This document shows positions 8,528 through 18,547 of a DNA stretch of 64,000 nucleotides, one piece after another; positions within the stretch are counted from its first letter, which is position 1; each line of letters begins with the position of its first letter. Below the pieces are notes generated by a model. The model saw only the letters and a program-made list of their open reading frames with translations. It did no database searches and was not told where the DNA came from. The stretch lies in assembly GCA_017477205.1 (NCBI GenBank), contig JAFUXE010000023.1, forward strand, positions 1 to 64,000, read 5' to 3'. A program made the translations under genes and the position numbers. This DNA comes from Alloprevotella sp. (GTDB lineage: Bacteria > Bacteroidota > Bacteroidia > Bacteroidales > Bacteroidaceae).

Positions 8528-9682
8528 ATGAAGAAAACGGTTCTATATCTCCTGACAGCCTGCATGGGTGTGCTGACATCGTGCATACGCGAGGAGGCAC
8601 AAAATGCCGAGTGCGACATCACGGGCGTGGACTCTCTGTGGCTACGCGAGTTGCCGGAGGGACTGGTGACGGGAAACCCGGTCATCAAGAACAACAGCGT
8701 GACCTTCTTCGTGGCCGAAGGTGCCGACGTGACAGCCCTGAGCCCGCGTTTCTACGTGACGGACGGTGCCCGCCTGCTGATGAAGAACGCCTCGGGGCAA
8801 TACACGGACTTCGACCCTGAGTACAAGCGCGACTTCACAACACCGAAGGTCTATACGGTAGTCAGCGAGGACGGCCGTTGGTACAAGGACTATACGGTGA
8901 GCTTTGAAACCCCCATTCCCCTGAACATCTGCGACTTTGAAAACTTCCAGCTGGACGACCGAGGACAATATGAATGCCTGCTGCAAGAGCAGACGGACGG
9001 CTCGCTGAACGCACACGTCTGGGACTGCGGAAACGGCGGCTATGCGCTGTCGGGTATGGCAAAGACGCCGGAAGAATACCCCACCACGTTCGTGGAGGGC
9101 GGCGTCACGGGAAAATGCGCACGCCTGGAAACGAAGTCCACAGGTGACTTCGGGCGTCGGACAAACATGCCGCTGGCTGCCGGCAACCTCTTCATCGGTG
9201 AGTTCCGCGTGGCGCAGGCCATGTTGTTGCCCCTGCAAGCCACGCGCTTCGGTCTGCAAATTGCCAAGGGTGAGCCGGAATGTGTCACGGGCTGGTATAA
9301 ATATACGCCAGGTGAGGTCTATACCGACCGTTCCCTGACCGTACATCCCGAACTGCGTGACTCCTGCGACATCTATGCCGTTCTCTTCGAGGTGGATCCC
9401 GCAAAGGTGGTTCCCCTGCAAGGTGACAACGTGATGACGAGCGACCGCATCGTGATGCTGGCTCGTTTGGAGAATCCTGGAGAACCGCAGGAGTGGACGC
9501 GCTTTGAGGCTCCCTTCCGTCTCGTGGAGGGAAAGACGTTCTCCGAAGAGCGCCTGCGCGAAAAGGGATATGCCTTCACGATGGTGGCGTCCTCCAGCCG
9601 CGGCGGTGCCTTCTTCCAGGGTGCCGTCGGTAGCGTCCTCTACCTGGACGACTACGAGGTGAAGTGGAAAAACCAAGAATGA
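8528..9682 (+). CDS. PCMD-domain surface lipoprotein
   Basis: This 384-residue lipoprotein has a lipobox ending GVLTSC with the lipidated Cys at 19. Residues about 25-135 form an N-terminal all-beta region (VKNNSVTFF-like strands, then KVYTVVSEDGRWYKDYTVSF). Residues about 140-384 match the PCMD fold (putative carbohydrate metabolism domain): ICDFENF at the start, KCARLETKSTG, GNLFIGEFRV, GWYKYTPGEVYTD, and LYLDDYEV at the end. PCMD proteins are widespread Bacteroidetes surface or periplasmic proteins suspected of glycan binding; no enzyme activity is known. It starts a three-gene operon with an outer-membrane beta-barrel and a second PCMD protein, spaced 19 and 34 bases. Confidence 0.8.
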   Translation: MKKTVLYLLTACMGVLTSCIREEAQNAECDITGVDSLWLRELPEGLVTGNPVIKNNSVTFFVAEGADVTALSPRFYVTDGARLLMKNASGQYTDFDPEYKRDFTTPKVYTVVSEDGRWYKDYTVSFETPIPLNICDFENFQLDDRGQYECLLQEQTDGSLNAHVWDCGNGGYALSGMAKTPEEYPTTFVEGGVTGKCARLETKSTGDFGRRTNMPLAAGNLFIGEFRVAQAMLLPLQATRFGLQIAKGEPECVTGWYKYTPGEVYTDRSLTVHPELRDSCDIYAVLFEVDPAKVVPLQGDNVMTSDRIVMLARLENPGEPQEWTRFEAPFRLVEGKTFSEERLREKGYAFTMVASSSRGGAFFQGAVGSVLYLDDYEVKWKNQE

Positions 9683-9701
9683 ACAAACACGAATTGAAAC
9701 G

Positions 9702-10520
9702 ATGAATACAAAGAGAATCTCCACGATACTGCTGTTTTCCGCCGCCTTCTGCTGGGCCGGTGCACAAACAGAGCGCCATTCCCTGGCCGAGCGTCAGGCG
9801 AACCCCGTGGAACAGGAACAGACAGCGTTTGAACGCAACGTCCTGCACGGTTGGGACTGGAGTGTCGGTGCCGGCATGGAGCTGGGGGGAATGGCTCCGC
9901 TCCCCCTGCCGCGTGAAATCCGCAAGATAGAAAGCTACAATCCGCTACTGAACTTCTATGTGGAAGGTGTGGCGGAAAAGCGCATTGAAGGTGCATGGCA
10001 TCTGCGAACGGGGCTTCGCCTGGAGCAGAAAGGCATGAAGACGAAGGCACGCGTGAAGAACTACCACATGGAAATGACGGCGGACGACGGCGGCTACATG
10101 GAAGGTGCCTGGACGGGCATGGTGGAGACGAAAGCCCACAATATCTACCTGACGCTGCCCGTGACGGCGAGCTACCACTTTGAGGACGACCGCTGGGAAG
10201 CCCATGCGGGTCCCTACTTCAGCTTTCTCCTGAACGGTGGCTTCAACGGTGCAGCCTATGACGGTTACATCCGCCACCACGACCCGACTGGCGAGAAGGC
10301 ATACGTCACCCATGCCACCTACGACTTCGGTGACGAAGAGCGCTTCTTCGTGTGGGGCCTGCAACTGGGAGGCTCCTACCACTGGAACCGCCATTGGGGC
10401 GTCGTTGCCGATTTGGCCTGGAACGCCAACGGCATTTTCCCCGGGGACTTTGAAAGCATCACTTTCGCCCTCTATCCCGTCTATGCAAAGTTCGGCATAA
10501 GCTATCGCCTTAACAGATAA
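9702..10520 (+). CDS. Outer-membrane beta-barrel protein of the PCMD operon
   Basis: This 272-residue protein begins with a signal peptide (ISTILLFSAAFCWAGAQ). The rest alternates beta strands with aromatic girdles (WDWSVGAGMELGG, WHLRTGLRLEQKGMK, HNIYLTLPVTASYHF, WEAHAGPYFSFLLNGGF, FFVWGLQLGGSYHW, YAKFGISYRLNR), the pattern of the PorT/OmpA-like small-barrel family. GMKTKA after the second strand is typical of that family. It lies between two PCMD genes on the same strand, so the barrel probably works with them at the outer membrane. The ligand is unknown. Confidence 0.75.
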   Translation: MNTKRISTILLFSAAFCWAGAQTERHSLAERQANPVEQEQTAFERNVLHGWDWSVGAGMELGGMAPLPLPREIRKIESYNPLLNFYVEGVAEKRIEGAWHLRTGLRLEQKGMKTKARVKNYHMEMTADDGGYMEGAWTGMVETKAHNIYLTLPVTASYHFEDDRWEAHAGPYFSFLLNGGFNGAAYDGYIRHHDPTGEKAYVTHATYDFGDEERFFVWGLQLGGSYHWNRHWGVVADLAWNANGIFPGDFESITFALYPVYAKFGISYRLNR

Positions 10521-10554
10521 CAAGAAACTATCAACCTCTAAACAAAGCTATAAA

Positions 10555-12057
10555 ATGAAAAAACTTCTACTTCTTACATCCCTTTTCCTTGCTACCGCCG
10601 CCATGCGTGCCGGTGTGGCGCAGGATGCTGCCGGTGAATATGGCGGCAAGCTCTACATCTCCATCATGTCTCCCATTGACGACAGCACAGAAGCCCTGGA
10701 CAACCAGAGTATTTCCATTGAGGCTCAAAGTGAGAATACGGTGCGCTTCTCGCTCGTAAACTTCAACCTTGGCGAAGGCATGCAGCTGGGTGACATCATT
10801 TTGGAGAACGTCCCCGTGAGCAAGGCTTCCAACGGCATCCTTTTCGGCAAGAACGACCCCGTGGAGCTGTCCTTCCTGGACGGTGCCCTGCTGGCAAAAG
10901 CAAGCATTAATTCCTCCACCAGCCTCATTGACGGCAAGAGTGCATCTATCGACGTGGATGTAGTCTGGGTGCAGGAAGAAGGTTCGGACATCCCCATCTA
11001 TGTTCGCTTTGTAGGTGAAAAGAAGACCTTCCAAGTTCCCAACTCGGACTTTGAAAGCTGGGCGCACAACAACGAACCGGGCAACGGATGGTATTCCTTC
11101 CACAGCGCAGGCGGTTCGCAGGCCAGCACGGGAAAGAGCCTTTCCGAAGGTCTCACCACGAAGGTGACAGGCAGCGACGCCTACCAAGGCGGCACGAGCG
11201 TGCAGATTGAAAGCAAATGGGTTGGCGTCCTCTTCTTTGGTGCCAACGCCAACGGAAACCTTACGACGGGTCGCGTGAACATGGGCAGCATGACGCCTGC
11301 CGACGCAGCCAACCACAACTACACGGAACGCTCGAGCGCAAACAGCTGCCGCTTCGAGGGACGCCCGGACAGCGTCGCCTACTATGCTACCTATAAGCGT
11401 GGCGGCAGCGGCAGCTATCGCGGCCGCCTGCATGCCGTGCTCCACGGAGACCTTGACTACAAAGACCCCAGCGAGACAGACGCCAACAAGGCAAAGTTCT
11501 TCATGGCCGAAGCTACGGTGTATGCCGACGTGACCGACAAGTGGACACGCTTCTGCGGAGCCTTCAACTATACCGACGTGGAATCCGACAAGGCCTACAT
11601 GCTTGCCTCCTTCACAACGAACGAAACGCCGGGCGGCTCGACGGGCGACGTCTTCCGCATTGACAATGTGGAGTTCATCTACAATTCCGAACTGGCATCC
11701 TGCGTCTATGACGGCAAGAAGATAACCGTCCAGAATGGTAAGGCAGACTTGGGTACGCAGGAGTACGACGCTGAAAAGCTTCAGCTCACCGCCAACGGAC
11801 GTGCTGCCACCATCCAGACGGCTTACGACGAAGAAACGGGCGTTCTCACGGTAACCGTACGCGGGCAGAATGCGGCCGAGAACCCCGCCAACGTACACGT
11901 TTATGCTTTGCAGTTCAAGAAGATAGAAACGGGCATTGAGGAAATCCAGCACAACAATGTGCGCCCCGCCACAGGTTCCTACGACCTGCAAGGCCGCCGC
12001 ACGCTGCCCACTTCCCGTGGTCTTTATATCATCGGTGGAAAGAAGATTCTGTTCTAA
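10555..12057 (+). CDS. Exported calycin-like plus PCMD protein with DLQGRR tail
   Basis: These 500 residues have a signal peptide (about 1-20). A calycin-like beta-barrel domain (about 25-160) follows, with YGGKLYISIM and VRFSLVNFNLGEG as in the lipid-binding-like PF13944 type. A PCMD domain (about 165-390) begins FQVPNSDFESW, contains SKWVGVLFFGANANGNLTTG, and ends DVFRIDNVEFIY. A short beta domain and the tail YDLQGRRT...GLYIIGGKK complete it. It ends the operon that starts at 8528; mutS starts only 6 bases later. Function is inferred to be surface glycan or lipid binding; the domain assignments rest on sequence patterns. Confidence 0.75.
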   Translation: MKKLLLLTSLFLATAAMRAGVAQDAAGEYGGKLYISIMSPIDDSTEALDNQSISIEAQSENTVRFSLVNFNLGEGMQLGDIILENVPVSKASNGILFGKNDPVELSFLDGALLAKASINSSTSLIDGKSASIDVDVVWVQEEGSDIPIYVRFVGEKKTFQVPNSDFESWAHNNEPGNGWYSFHSAGGSQASTGKSLSEGLTTKVTGSDAYQGGTSVQIESKWVGVLFFGANANGNLTTGRVNMGSMTPADAANHNYTERSSANSCRFEGRPDSVAYYATYKRGGSGSYRGRLHAVLHGDLDYKDPSETDANKAKFFMAEATVYADVTDKWTRFCGAFNYTDVESDKAYMLASFTTNETPGGSTGDVFRIDNVEFIYNSELASCVYDGKKITVQNGKADLGTQEYDAEKLQLTANGRAATIQTAYDEETGVLTVTVRGQNAAENPANVHVYALQFKKIETGIEEIQHNNVRPATGSYDLQGRRTLPTSRGLYIIGGKKILF

Positions 12058-12063
12058 GGAAGA

Positions 12064-14685
12064 ATGAAGCAGGACACGACGCCCATGATGCGGCAGTTCT
12101 ATGACCTGAAGGAGAAACATCCCGACGCCATACTGCTGTTTCGCTGCGGCGATTTCTACGAGACTTATGCGGACGATGCCGTGGTGGCATCCCGCATTCT
12201 CGGCATCACCCTCACCCATCGCTCCAACAAAGGGAAGGTGGGGCAAATAGAGATGGCCGGTTTCCCCTACCATGCCTTGGACACCTATCTGCCCAGGCTG
12301 GTACGGGCAGGGCATCGCGTTGCTATTTGCGACCAGCTCGAAGACCCGAAACTTGCCAAGAAGTTGGTGAAACGCGGCATCACAGAGCTGGTCACACCGG
12401 GCGTCGTCCTGGGCGACAGCGCACTTTCCAGTCGCGAAAACAACTTCCTGGCGGCTCTGCACTACGGCAAGGCGGCCATCGGCCTGAGCTTCCTGGACAT
12501 CTCCACGGGAGAATATCTCGTGGCAGAAGGGACGCCGGAGTATGCTGACAAGTTGCTGACGGGATTCCAGCCCAAGGAGGTGCTCATCCTGCGGGGCGGA
12601 CGACAGCGTACGGAGGAACTCTTCGGGACGAAGCACTTCATCTACGAAATGGAGGACTGGGCGTTCTCCGACCTCACCGCCAAGGAAAAGCTCCACAAGC
12701 ACTTCGGTGTGAAGACGCTGAAAGGCTTCGGCATCGAGCACCTGAAAGCGGGCATCGTGGCCGCGGGAGCCATCCTCTGCTATCTCGAACTTACGCAGCA
12801 CACGCAGACGGCGCACATCACGACCATCTCCCGCATTGAGGAGGAACGCTACGTGCGCCTGGACCGCTTCACGGTGCGCAATCTGGAGCTGGTACACCCC
12901 ATGGCGGAGGACGGCAGTTCCCTGCTCCAAGTCCTCGACCACACGCTGACGCCGATGGGTGCCCGCATGCTCCACCGCTGGATGCTCTTCCCCCTGCGAA
13001 ACGTGAAGGAAATCCAGCGGCGCCAGGACGGCGTGGAGCAGTTCTTCCGCCTCCCCGACCTGCGCGAGGTGTGCGAGGAAGAGCTGAAGCGCATTGGCGA
13101 CTTGGAGCGCATCGTCTCAAAGGTGGCGGTGGGACGTGTGTCGCCGCGCGAGATGGTGCAGTTGCGTGTGGCCCTGGAATGTATCGCCACTTTGAAGCAG
13201 GCCTGCCACGAAGCCGGCGACGAGAGTATTCGTGCCCTCGCGCGGCAACTGGAACCCTGCGAAGACCTTCGTGAGCGCATTCTCCACGATATCCTGCCCG
13301 ACCCGCCTGCCATGATAGGCAAGGGCGGCGTCATTGCGGTGGGCGTAAGTCCCGAGTTGGACGAACTGCGCCGCATTTCCTCCTCCGGCAAGAGCTATTT
13401 GCAGCACATCCAGCAGCGCGAGATAGAAGCTACGGGCATCCAAAGCCTCAAGATAGGCTACAACAACGTATTCGGCTACTACATCGAAGTGCGCAATACG
13501 TACAAAGAGCTTGTGCCGGCAGAATGGATCCGAAAGCAAACGCTCACGCAGGCCGAACGCTACATCACGCCTGAGCTGAAGGAATACGAGGAGAAAATCC
13601 TTGGTGCGGAAGACCGCATCCTTCAGCTGGAAAGCGCCCTTTTCTCCCAGCTTCTGGCCTATGCTTTGCAGTTCATCACGCCTTTGCAGCAGTCCGCGGC
13701 GGCACTGTCCTCGCTGGACTGCCTGCTATCCCTGGCCATTGCCGCACGCATGGGTCGCTATGTGCGGCCCGTCGTGGACGAAAGTCTCATGCTGGACATC
13801 CGGCAGGGACGCCATCCCGTCATCGAGACGCTGATGCCGCCAGGCGAGGAGTATGTGCCCAACGACGTGGAACTGGACGACGAGAAGCAGCAGATAGTCA
13901 TCGTCACGGGTCCCAACATGGCGGGTAAGAGTGCCCTGCTCCGCCAGACGGCACTCATCACGCTGATGGCGCAGATGGGAAGCTACGTGCCTGCCGAGAG
14001 CGCACGCGTCGGTATCGTGGACAAGATATTCACGCGCGTAGGAGCCAGCGACAACATCTCCATGGGCGAAAGCACCTTTATGGTGGAGATGAGCGAGGCC
14101 GCCAACATCATGAACAACCTCTCGCCGCGCTCGCTTGTCCTCTTCGACGAGCTGGGACGAGGTACGAGCACCTACGACGGCATTTCCATCGCCTGGGCGA
14201 TTGTGGAGTATCTCCATGAGAATCCACGCGCTCATGCCCGCACGCTTTTCGCCACCCACTACCACGAACTCAACGAGATGGAACGCCTCTTTCCCCGCAT
14301 CAAGAACTGGAACGTCTCCGTGCGCGAGGTGGACCATCGCATCGTCTTCCTGCGCAAGTTGCAACGCGGTGGCTCGGAACACTCTTTTGGTATTCACGTG
14401 GCCCGTCTTGCGGGCATGCCCGGCAGCATTGTCAAGCGTGCCGAGGACATTCTCCGCGAACTGGAATCCAGCGGTGCACAGAGCGGCGAGAAGTTGAAGA
14501 TGGGAAACCTCGTGGACAAGGCGCAGCAGAAGGAAGGCGTGCAGCTCAGCTTCTTCCAGCTGGACGATCCCGTGCTGACGCAGATACGTGACGAAATCCT
14601 CCTTCTCGACGTGGACAACCTCACCCCCATTGAAGCCCTGAACAAACTGAACGCCATAAAAAGAATACTGGACGGCGGGAAATGA
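12064..14685 (+). CDS. mutS: DNA mismatch repair protein MutS
   Basis: MutS recognises base mismatches and small loops and starts methyl-independent repair with MutL. The 873-residue length is normal. The mismatch-reading F-x-E is at 31-33 in RCGDFYETY. The connector and lever domains follow. The ABC ATPase has Walker [14 protein letters not shown] near residue 615, the signature STFMVEMSE, Walker [12 protein letters not shown] near 690-700, and the conserved [10 protein letters not shown]. The C-terminal region ([20 protein letters not shown]) is the clamp/dimer segment. ATG 12064 lies 6 bases after the preceding surface-protein gene, so it may be partly co-transcribed with that unrelated operon; no clear separate promoter is visible. 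Confidence 0.97.
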   Translation: MKQDTTPMMRQFYDLKEKHPDAILLFRCGDFYETYADDAVVASRILGITLTHRSNKGKVGQIEMAGFPYHALDTYLPRLVRAGHRVAICDQLEDPKLAKKLVKRGITELVTPGVVLGDSALSSRENNFLAALHYGKAAIGLSFLDISTGEYLVAEGTPEYADKLLTGFQPKEVLILRGGRQRTEELFGTKHFIYEMEDWAFSDLTAKEKLHKHFGVKTLKGFGIEHLKAGIVAAGAILCYLELTQHTQTAHITTISRIEEERYVRLDRFTVRNLELVHPMAEDGSSLLQVLDHTLTPMGARMLHRWMLFPLRNVKEIQRRQDGVEQFFRLPDLREVCEEELKRIGDLERIVSKVAVGRVSPREMVQLRVALECIATLKQACHEAGDESIRALARQLEPCEDLRERILHDILPDPPAMIGKGGVIAVGVSPELDELRRISSSGKSYLQHIQQREIEATGIQSLKIGYNNVFGYYIEVRNTYKELVPAEWIRKQTLTQAERYITPELKEYEEKILGAEDRILQLESALFSQLLAYALQFITPLQQSAAALSSLDCLLSLAIAARMGRYVRPVVDESLMLDIRQGRHPVIETLMPPGEEYVPNDVELDDEKQQIVIVTGPNMAGKSALLRQTALITLMAQMGSYVPAESARVGIVDKIFTRVGASDNISMGESTFMVEMSEAANIMNNLSPRSLVLFDELGRGTSTYDGISIAWAIVEYLHENPRAHARTLFATHYHELNEMERLFPRIKNWNVSVREVDHRIVFLRKLQRGGSEHSFGIHVARLAGMPGSIVKRAEDILRELESSGAQSGEKLKMGNLVDKAQQKEGVQLSFFQLDDPVLTQIRDEILLLDVDNLTPIEALNKLNAIKRILDGGK

Positions 14686-14747
14686 AAGTTTTCGTTAAGC
14701 CAGAAGGGTAGAAAACTTGCTTTTTGCCTTGGCGAAAAAACACAAGC

Positions 14748-16598
14748 ATGAAAATGAACGAAGAGCTCGCGCGCGCTCGACGCATCGTAGAGAATACCGG
14801 AAGCAACCTGTTCCTTACGGGGAAGGCCGGTACGGGAAAGACCACTTTCCTGCGACAGCTGGCGAACACCTCGCTGAAGCGTCTCGTTGTGCTCGCTCCC
14901 ACCGGCATCGCCGCCATTAACGCAGGGGGTGTCACGATTCATTCCTTCTTCCAGTTCCCTTTCAGCCCCTTCCTGCCCGGCGCGCAATATAAAGGCGAAA
15001 TGTTTCGCCTCAACCGAAACAAGATTCGCCTCATCCGTAACCTTGACCTCATCGTCATTGACGAGATTTCCATGGTGCGGGCAGACCTCCTTGACCGCAT
15101 TGACGCCACCCTGCGCCGCTACCGCAATCCACATCGCCCTTTCGGAGGTGTGCAGTTGCTTCTCATCGGCGACTTGCAGCAGCTGGCTCCCGTGGCGAAG
15201 GAAGAGGAATGGGCCTTGCTCGGGAAGTACTATGCCACGCCCTACTTCTTCAGCAGCCATGCCTTGCAGGATGCGGGCTACCTGACACTGGAACTCCACC
15301 ACGTCTTCCGCCAGCAGGATGAGCGCTTCCTCCACCTGCTGAACAAAATACGCGAGGGGAATACGACGGAGGAAATACTCAGTGCCCTCAACCAACGCTA
15401 TATCCCGAACTTTTCGGCTCCTGCCAATGCGGGCTACATCCGCCTGATGACCCACAACGCCCAGGCCCGTGCCACCAACACGCGCGAGCTGGCGGCACTC
15501 CCCACGCCCGAACATACGTTCAAGGCAGAGATAAAGGGCGACTTTCCTCCGACTTCCTTCCCCACCGACGAGGAACTTCACCTGAAGGTTGGCGCACAGG
15601 TCATGTTTGTCAAGAATGACAGCCAGCACCGCTATTTCAACGGTTCGCTGGGAGAGGTTTGCGCCCTCAGCGACACGGCTCTGCACGTGCGCCTCCACGC
15701 AGGCGGCGAGGAGGTAGAAGTGGAGAGGGAACGCTGGGAGAATACCCGCTATACGCTGAACACCACGTCGATGGAGGTGGAAGAAGACGTGGAGGGAGTT
15801 TTCCGTCAATACCCGCTGAAGCTTGCCTGGGCCATAACTATCCACAAGAGTCAGGGTCTCACCTTCGACCGTGCCATCATCGATGCCCACGCCGCCTTCT
15901 CCCACGGCCAGACCTACGTGGCGCTCAGCCGGTGCCGCACGCTGGAGGGGCTGGTGCTCAGCACGCCCATTCCCGCCTCTGCCGTCATCACGGATGCCGA
16001 AGTGTACTCGTTTTCCGAAAAACTCGTGGCCTCCACGCCCGACGACATGCAGATTGCACAGCGGGAGAAGGCTTTCTACCTCAGTCTGGTGGAGGAACTC
16101 TTCACCTTCCGTGAGGAGGCTGCCGCCTTCGACCACATCCTCCGCCTCATGGAGGAATTCTTCTACCGCCAGTTTCCAAGCATGCTGCAAGCCATGCAAA
16201 ACCACCGCGCCCGGTTCCGGGGGCAGGCGGAGGATGTGGCCGTGCGATTCCATGCGCAATATGCGCCGCTCATCGCCCAGGCCGCTCAGCCCGAGGCCGA
16301 CGACTTCCTGCAACAGCGCATCCGCAGCGGTGCCGACTATTTCGGGAAAGAGCTTGAGGCGTTGCGCCTGCTGGTGCGCGAAAACCGGCCTGCCAGTGGA
16401 AATAAGCAGGTGGAGGAACGCGTGAAGCGGGCCTATGAAAGCATTTCCGAACTACTGAAAAAACACATTGCCCTGCTACGCTTCGCCGCACGGCACGGCG
16501 TGGAGCCACGCGCCTACCAGCGTGCCCGTTCCCTGGCCGTAGCCGGTGAAAGCCTCAACCGGAAGAAAAAGAAGGTTCCCGACGACCTTCCCTTTTGA
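14748..16598 (+). CDS. Pif1/RecD-like superfamily 1B helicase
   Basis: The start is set at ATG 14748 (616 residues; ATG 14754 is equally possible). Motif I is GKAGTGKTTFLRQL (about 25-38), motif II is LIVIDEISMVRADLLDRID (about 95-113), motif III is QLLLIGDLQQLAPV, and motifs V/VI are WAITIHKSQGLTFDRAIID and YVALSRCRTLEG. This order is that of Pif1-family DNA helicases, which unwind DNA 5' to 3'. The C-terminal 200 residues form a helical region rich in basic and aromatic residues, probably for DNA binding, as in other Bacteroidetes members. It lies 62 bases after mutS on the same strand, fitting a role in DNA maintenance. Confidence 0.9.
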   Translation: MKMNEELARARRIVENTGSNLFLTGKAGTGKTTFLRQLANTSLKRLVVLAPTGIAAINAGGVTIHSFFQFPFSPFLPGAQYKGEMFRLNRNKIRLIRNLDLIVIDEISMVRADLLDRIDATLRRYRNPHRPFGGVQLLLIGDLQQLAPVAKEEEWALLGKYYATPYFFSSHALQDAGYLTLELHHVFRQQDERFLHLLNKIREGNTTEEILSALNQRYIPNFSAPANAGYIRLMTHNAQARATNTRELAALPTPEHTFKAEIKGDFPPTSFPTDEELHLKVGAQVMFVKNDSQHRYFNGSLGEVCALSDTALHVRLHAGGEEVEVERERWENTRYTLNTTSMEVEEDVEGVFRQYPLKLAWAITIHKSQGLTFDRAIIDAHAAFSHGQTYVALSRCRTLEGLVLSTPIPASAVITDAEVYSFSEKLVASTPDDMQIAQREKAFYLSLVEELFTFREEAAAFDHILRLMEEFFYRQFPSMLQAMQNHRARFRGQAEDVAVRFHAQYAPLIAQAAQPEADDFLQQRIRSGADYFGKELEALRLLVRENRPASGNKQVEERVKRAYESISELLKKHIALLRFAARHGVEPRAYQRARSLAVAGESLNRKKKKVPDDLPF

Positions 16599-16611
16599 AA
16601 GAACACACAGA

Positions 16612-17946
16612 ATGATAGAACTCATGGAGAAGAAAGAAACCCAAAAGACAAGACGCAACGGCCTGCTGGCCCTAAGCCCCCTGTTCGTGATGATACTCAC
16701 CTTCGTGGGACTCAGCTTTTGCTGCGGAGGCTTCAGCAAGGTCCCCATCATCATCGTTTTCCTCATCACCTCGGCCTATTCCCTGCTGACGCTGCGCGGC
16801 CTTCGCACGGACGAGCGCATCGCCGTCTTTTCCCGTGGTGCTGCGGAAGAGAACCTGCTCCTCATGGTGTGGATTTTCATCCTTGCCGGAGGTTTTGCCT
16901 CTGCAGCTGAAAGCATGGGAGCCATCAAGGCCGTCGTCAATCTATGCCTCCACCTGCTGCCCTCCGGCTTCCTGCTCCCCGGCATGTTCCTCGCCGCCTG
17001 CTTCATCTCCCTATCCGTAGGCACCAGTGTAGGCACCATTGTCGCCCTTGTCCCCATTGCTGCCGCCATCGCCGCCCCCACAGGCCTGCGGCAGGAAGTC
17101 TTTGTAGGTGCCGTCGTGAGTGGGGCCTTTTTTGGCGACAACCTCTCCTTCATCTCTGACACCACCGTTGTTGCCACGCGCTCGCAGGGCTGTCGCATGA
17201 CGGACAAGTTCCGCATGAATCTCCGCATAGCCCTTCCTGCCGCGCTGCTTGCGCTCTGCGTGTTCTATGGTTTGGGACGCGACGCCATGCCTGCGACTGT
17301 GCCCGACAGCGACTACAGCCTGTTTCACGTTGCACCCTATCTTGCCGTCCTTCTCTCCGCCCTCATGGGACTCAACGTGATTCTTGCCCTCGCCCTTGGC
17401 CTTTGCCTCACGGGCCTTTGCAGCTTGGCCCTCGGCACCTTCGACGTGAACGAATGGTTTGCTGCCATCTGCGGAGGTGTCGGCGGCATGAGCGAGCTTG
17501 TGATGGTGTCCATGATGGCGGGTGGCCTTTTTGCCGTTATACGTCGTGGCGGCGGCATCACGTGGATGCTGCGCCTGCTCACCCGTCGCGTCTCCACACC
17601 ACGCGGGGCAAACCTCAGCATTGCTGCCCTCGTGGGACTTACAAACCTCTACACAGCAAACAACACGGTGGCGATACTCTCCGTGGGAGGTCTCGCCCGC
17701 GACATCACGGAGCGCTTCGGCCTTGATCCGCGCCGTACGGCAAGCCTTTTAGACACCTTCTCCTGCGTCGTGCAGGGGCTTATTCCCTATGGTGCACAGA
17801 TGCTCATCGCAGGCGGCCTCTCCGGTCTGGAACCTCTCAGCCTTATTCCCTTCGTCTGCTATCCTGTCCTCCTCGGCATCGTCACCCTCCTCTCCATCTT
17901 CCTTCCCCGTATAAGATGCTGTGTCCCGAAAAAGGAATCCGTTTAA
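16612..17946 (+). CDS. NhaC-family sodium/proton antiporter
   Basis: This is a 444-residue inner-membrane transporter. Hydrophobic segments cover most of the chain. The family motif GAFFGDNLSFISDTTVVATR sits near residues 165-185, and SVGTSVGTIVALVPIAAAIA and LVGLTNLYTANNTVAILSVG are the conserved discontinuous-helix regions. NhaC antiporters exchange internal sodium for protons and help pH and sodium tolerance. ATG 16612 (MIELMEKKE) was chosen because earlier in-frame starts lie inside the helicase gene, which ends at 16598; ATG 16624 is also possible. The exact substrate is not certain from sequence. Confidence 0.85.
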   Translation: MIELMEKKETQKTRRNGLLALSPLFVMILTFVGLSFCCGGFSKVPIIIVFLITSAYSLLTLRGLRTDERIAVFSRGAAEENLLLMVWIFILAGGFASAAESMGAIKAVVNLCLHLLPSGFLLPGMFLAACFISLSVGTSVGTIVALVPIAAAIAAPTGLRQEVFVGAVVSGAFFGDNLSFISDTTVVATRSQGCRMTDKFRMNLRIALPAALLALCVFYGLGRDAMPATVPDSDYSLFHVAPYLAVLLSALMGLNVILALALGLCLTGLCSLALGTFDVNEWFAAICGGVGGMSELVMVSMMAGGLFAVIRRGGGITWMLRLLTRRVSTPRGANLSIAALVGLTNLYTANNTVAILSVGGLARDITERFGLDPRRTASLLDTFSCVVQGLIPYGAQMLIAGGLSGLEPLSLIPFVCYPVLLGIVTLLSIFLPRIRCCVPKKESV

Positions 17947-17982
17947 CTTGTCTCATATAATCACTTTTAATATCTTCAAGCC

Positions 17983-18447
17983 ATGAGAAAACACAGTCTA
18001 TTAGCATGCCTCACCTCCGCTTTGCTGGGGCTTTGCGGCTGCGCAGTAAACAAGATGCCGGAGGGCGAACTCGTAAGTATTTCTTTTTCCCATCACACCA
18101 CGCAGGCAAACGCCGAGTTTGAAGGCAGCGTGGAAAAAGGCGACGACGGTGTCTTCATCCTGAAGGCTACGAAGGAGGACTACGGCCCGCTGTTCGAGAA
18201 GAAGATAGATGCCAAGGCTATGCAGCAGTTCCGCAATATCATCAAGGAGGAAAAGATGTACAGCTACAAGGAAATCTACGTCAATCCCAACGTCCTCGAC
18301 GGCTGGATGTGGTCATTCGGGGCTAAATTCTCCGACGGCACCAAAATCTACTCCCACGGGTCGAATGCACGCCCCAAGGGCGAGGGGCTTCACCGCATAC
18401 GTACCTTGATGAAGGAGCTGATACAGGACGGCGTACCCGTTGAGTAA
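17983..18447 (+). CDS. Small lipoprotein of unknown function
   Basis: These 154 residues begin with a lipoprotein signal (SALLGLCGC, with lipidation at Cys18 or Cys20). The mature domain alternates charged and beta-type stretches (LVSISFSHHTT, GVFILKATKEDYG, WMWSFGAKFSDGTKIYSHGS) and ends in a helix (LHRIRTLMKELI). The central order resembles small Bacteroidetes periplasmic proteins with a single alpha/beta domain. It lies 36 bases after the antiporter gene and 5 bases before a strong hairpin; it may be co-transcribed with the antiporter. No function is recognised. Confidence 0.65.
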   Translation: MRKHSLLACLTSALLGLCGCAVNKMPEGELVSISFSHHTTQANAEFEGSVEKGDDGVFILKATKEDYGPLFEKKIDAKAMQQFRNIIKEEKMYSYKEIYVNPNVLDGWMWSFGAKFSDGTKIYSHGSNARPKGEGLHRIRTLMKELIQDGVPVE

Positions 18448-18452
18448 AAAAA

Positions 18453-18480
18453 GGTAGGGGCGTCACCTGACGCCCCTACC
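18453..18480 (-). terminator. Terminator between the lipoprotein gene and rnc
   Basis: A perfect 13-bp stem (GGTAGGGGCGTCA, loop CC, TGACGCCCCTACC). On the minus strand a run of seven T follows, so it best terminates acpP-fabF-rnc. It can also stop plus-strand transcripts. Confidence 0.8.
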
Positions 18481-18547
18481 TAAGAATCAAATTTTAGGAG
18501 TATTTGTTCATCCCATGAGTACGACCCTGATTCGGGGCAGTGCTACT

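Noticed and set aside
10567..12975. 802-codon antisense frame spanning the calycin-PCMD gene and mutS
   Set aside because: Crosses two clear genes; no independent support.
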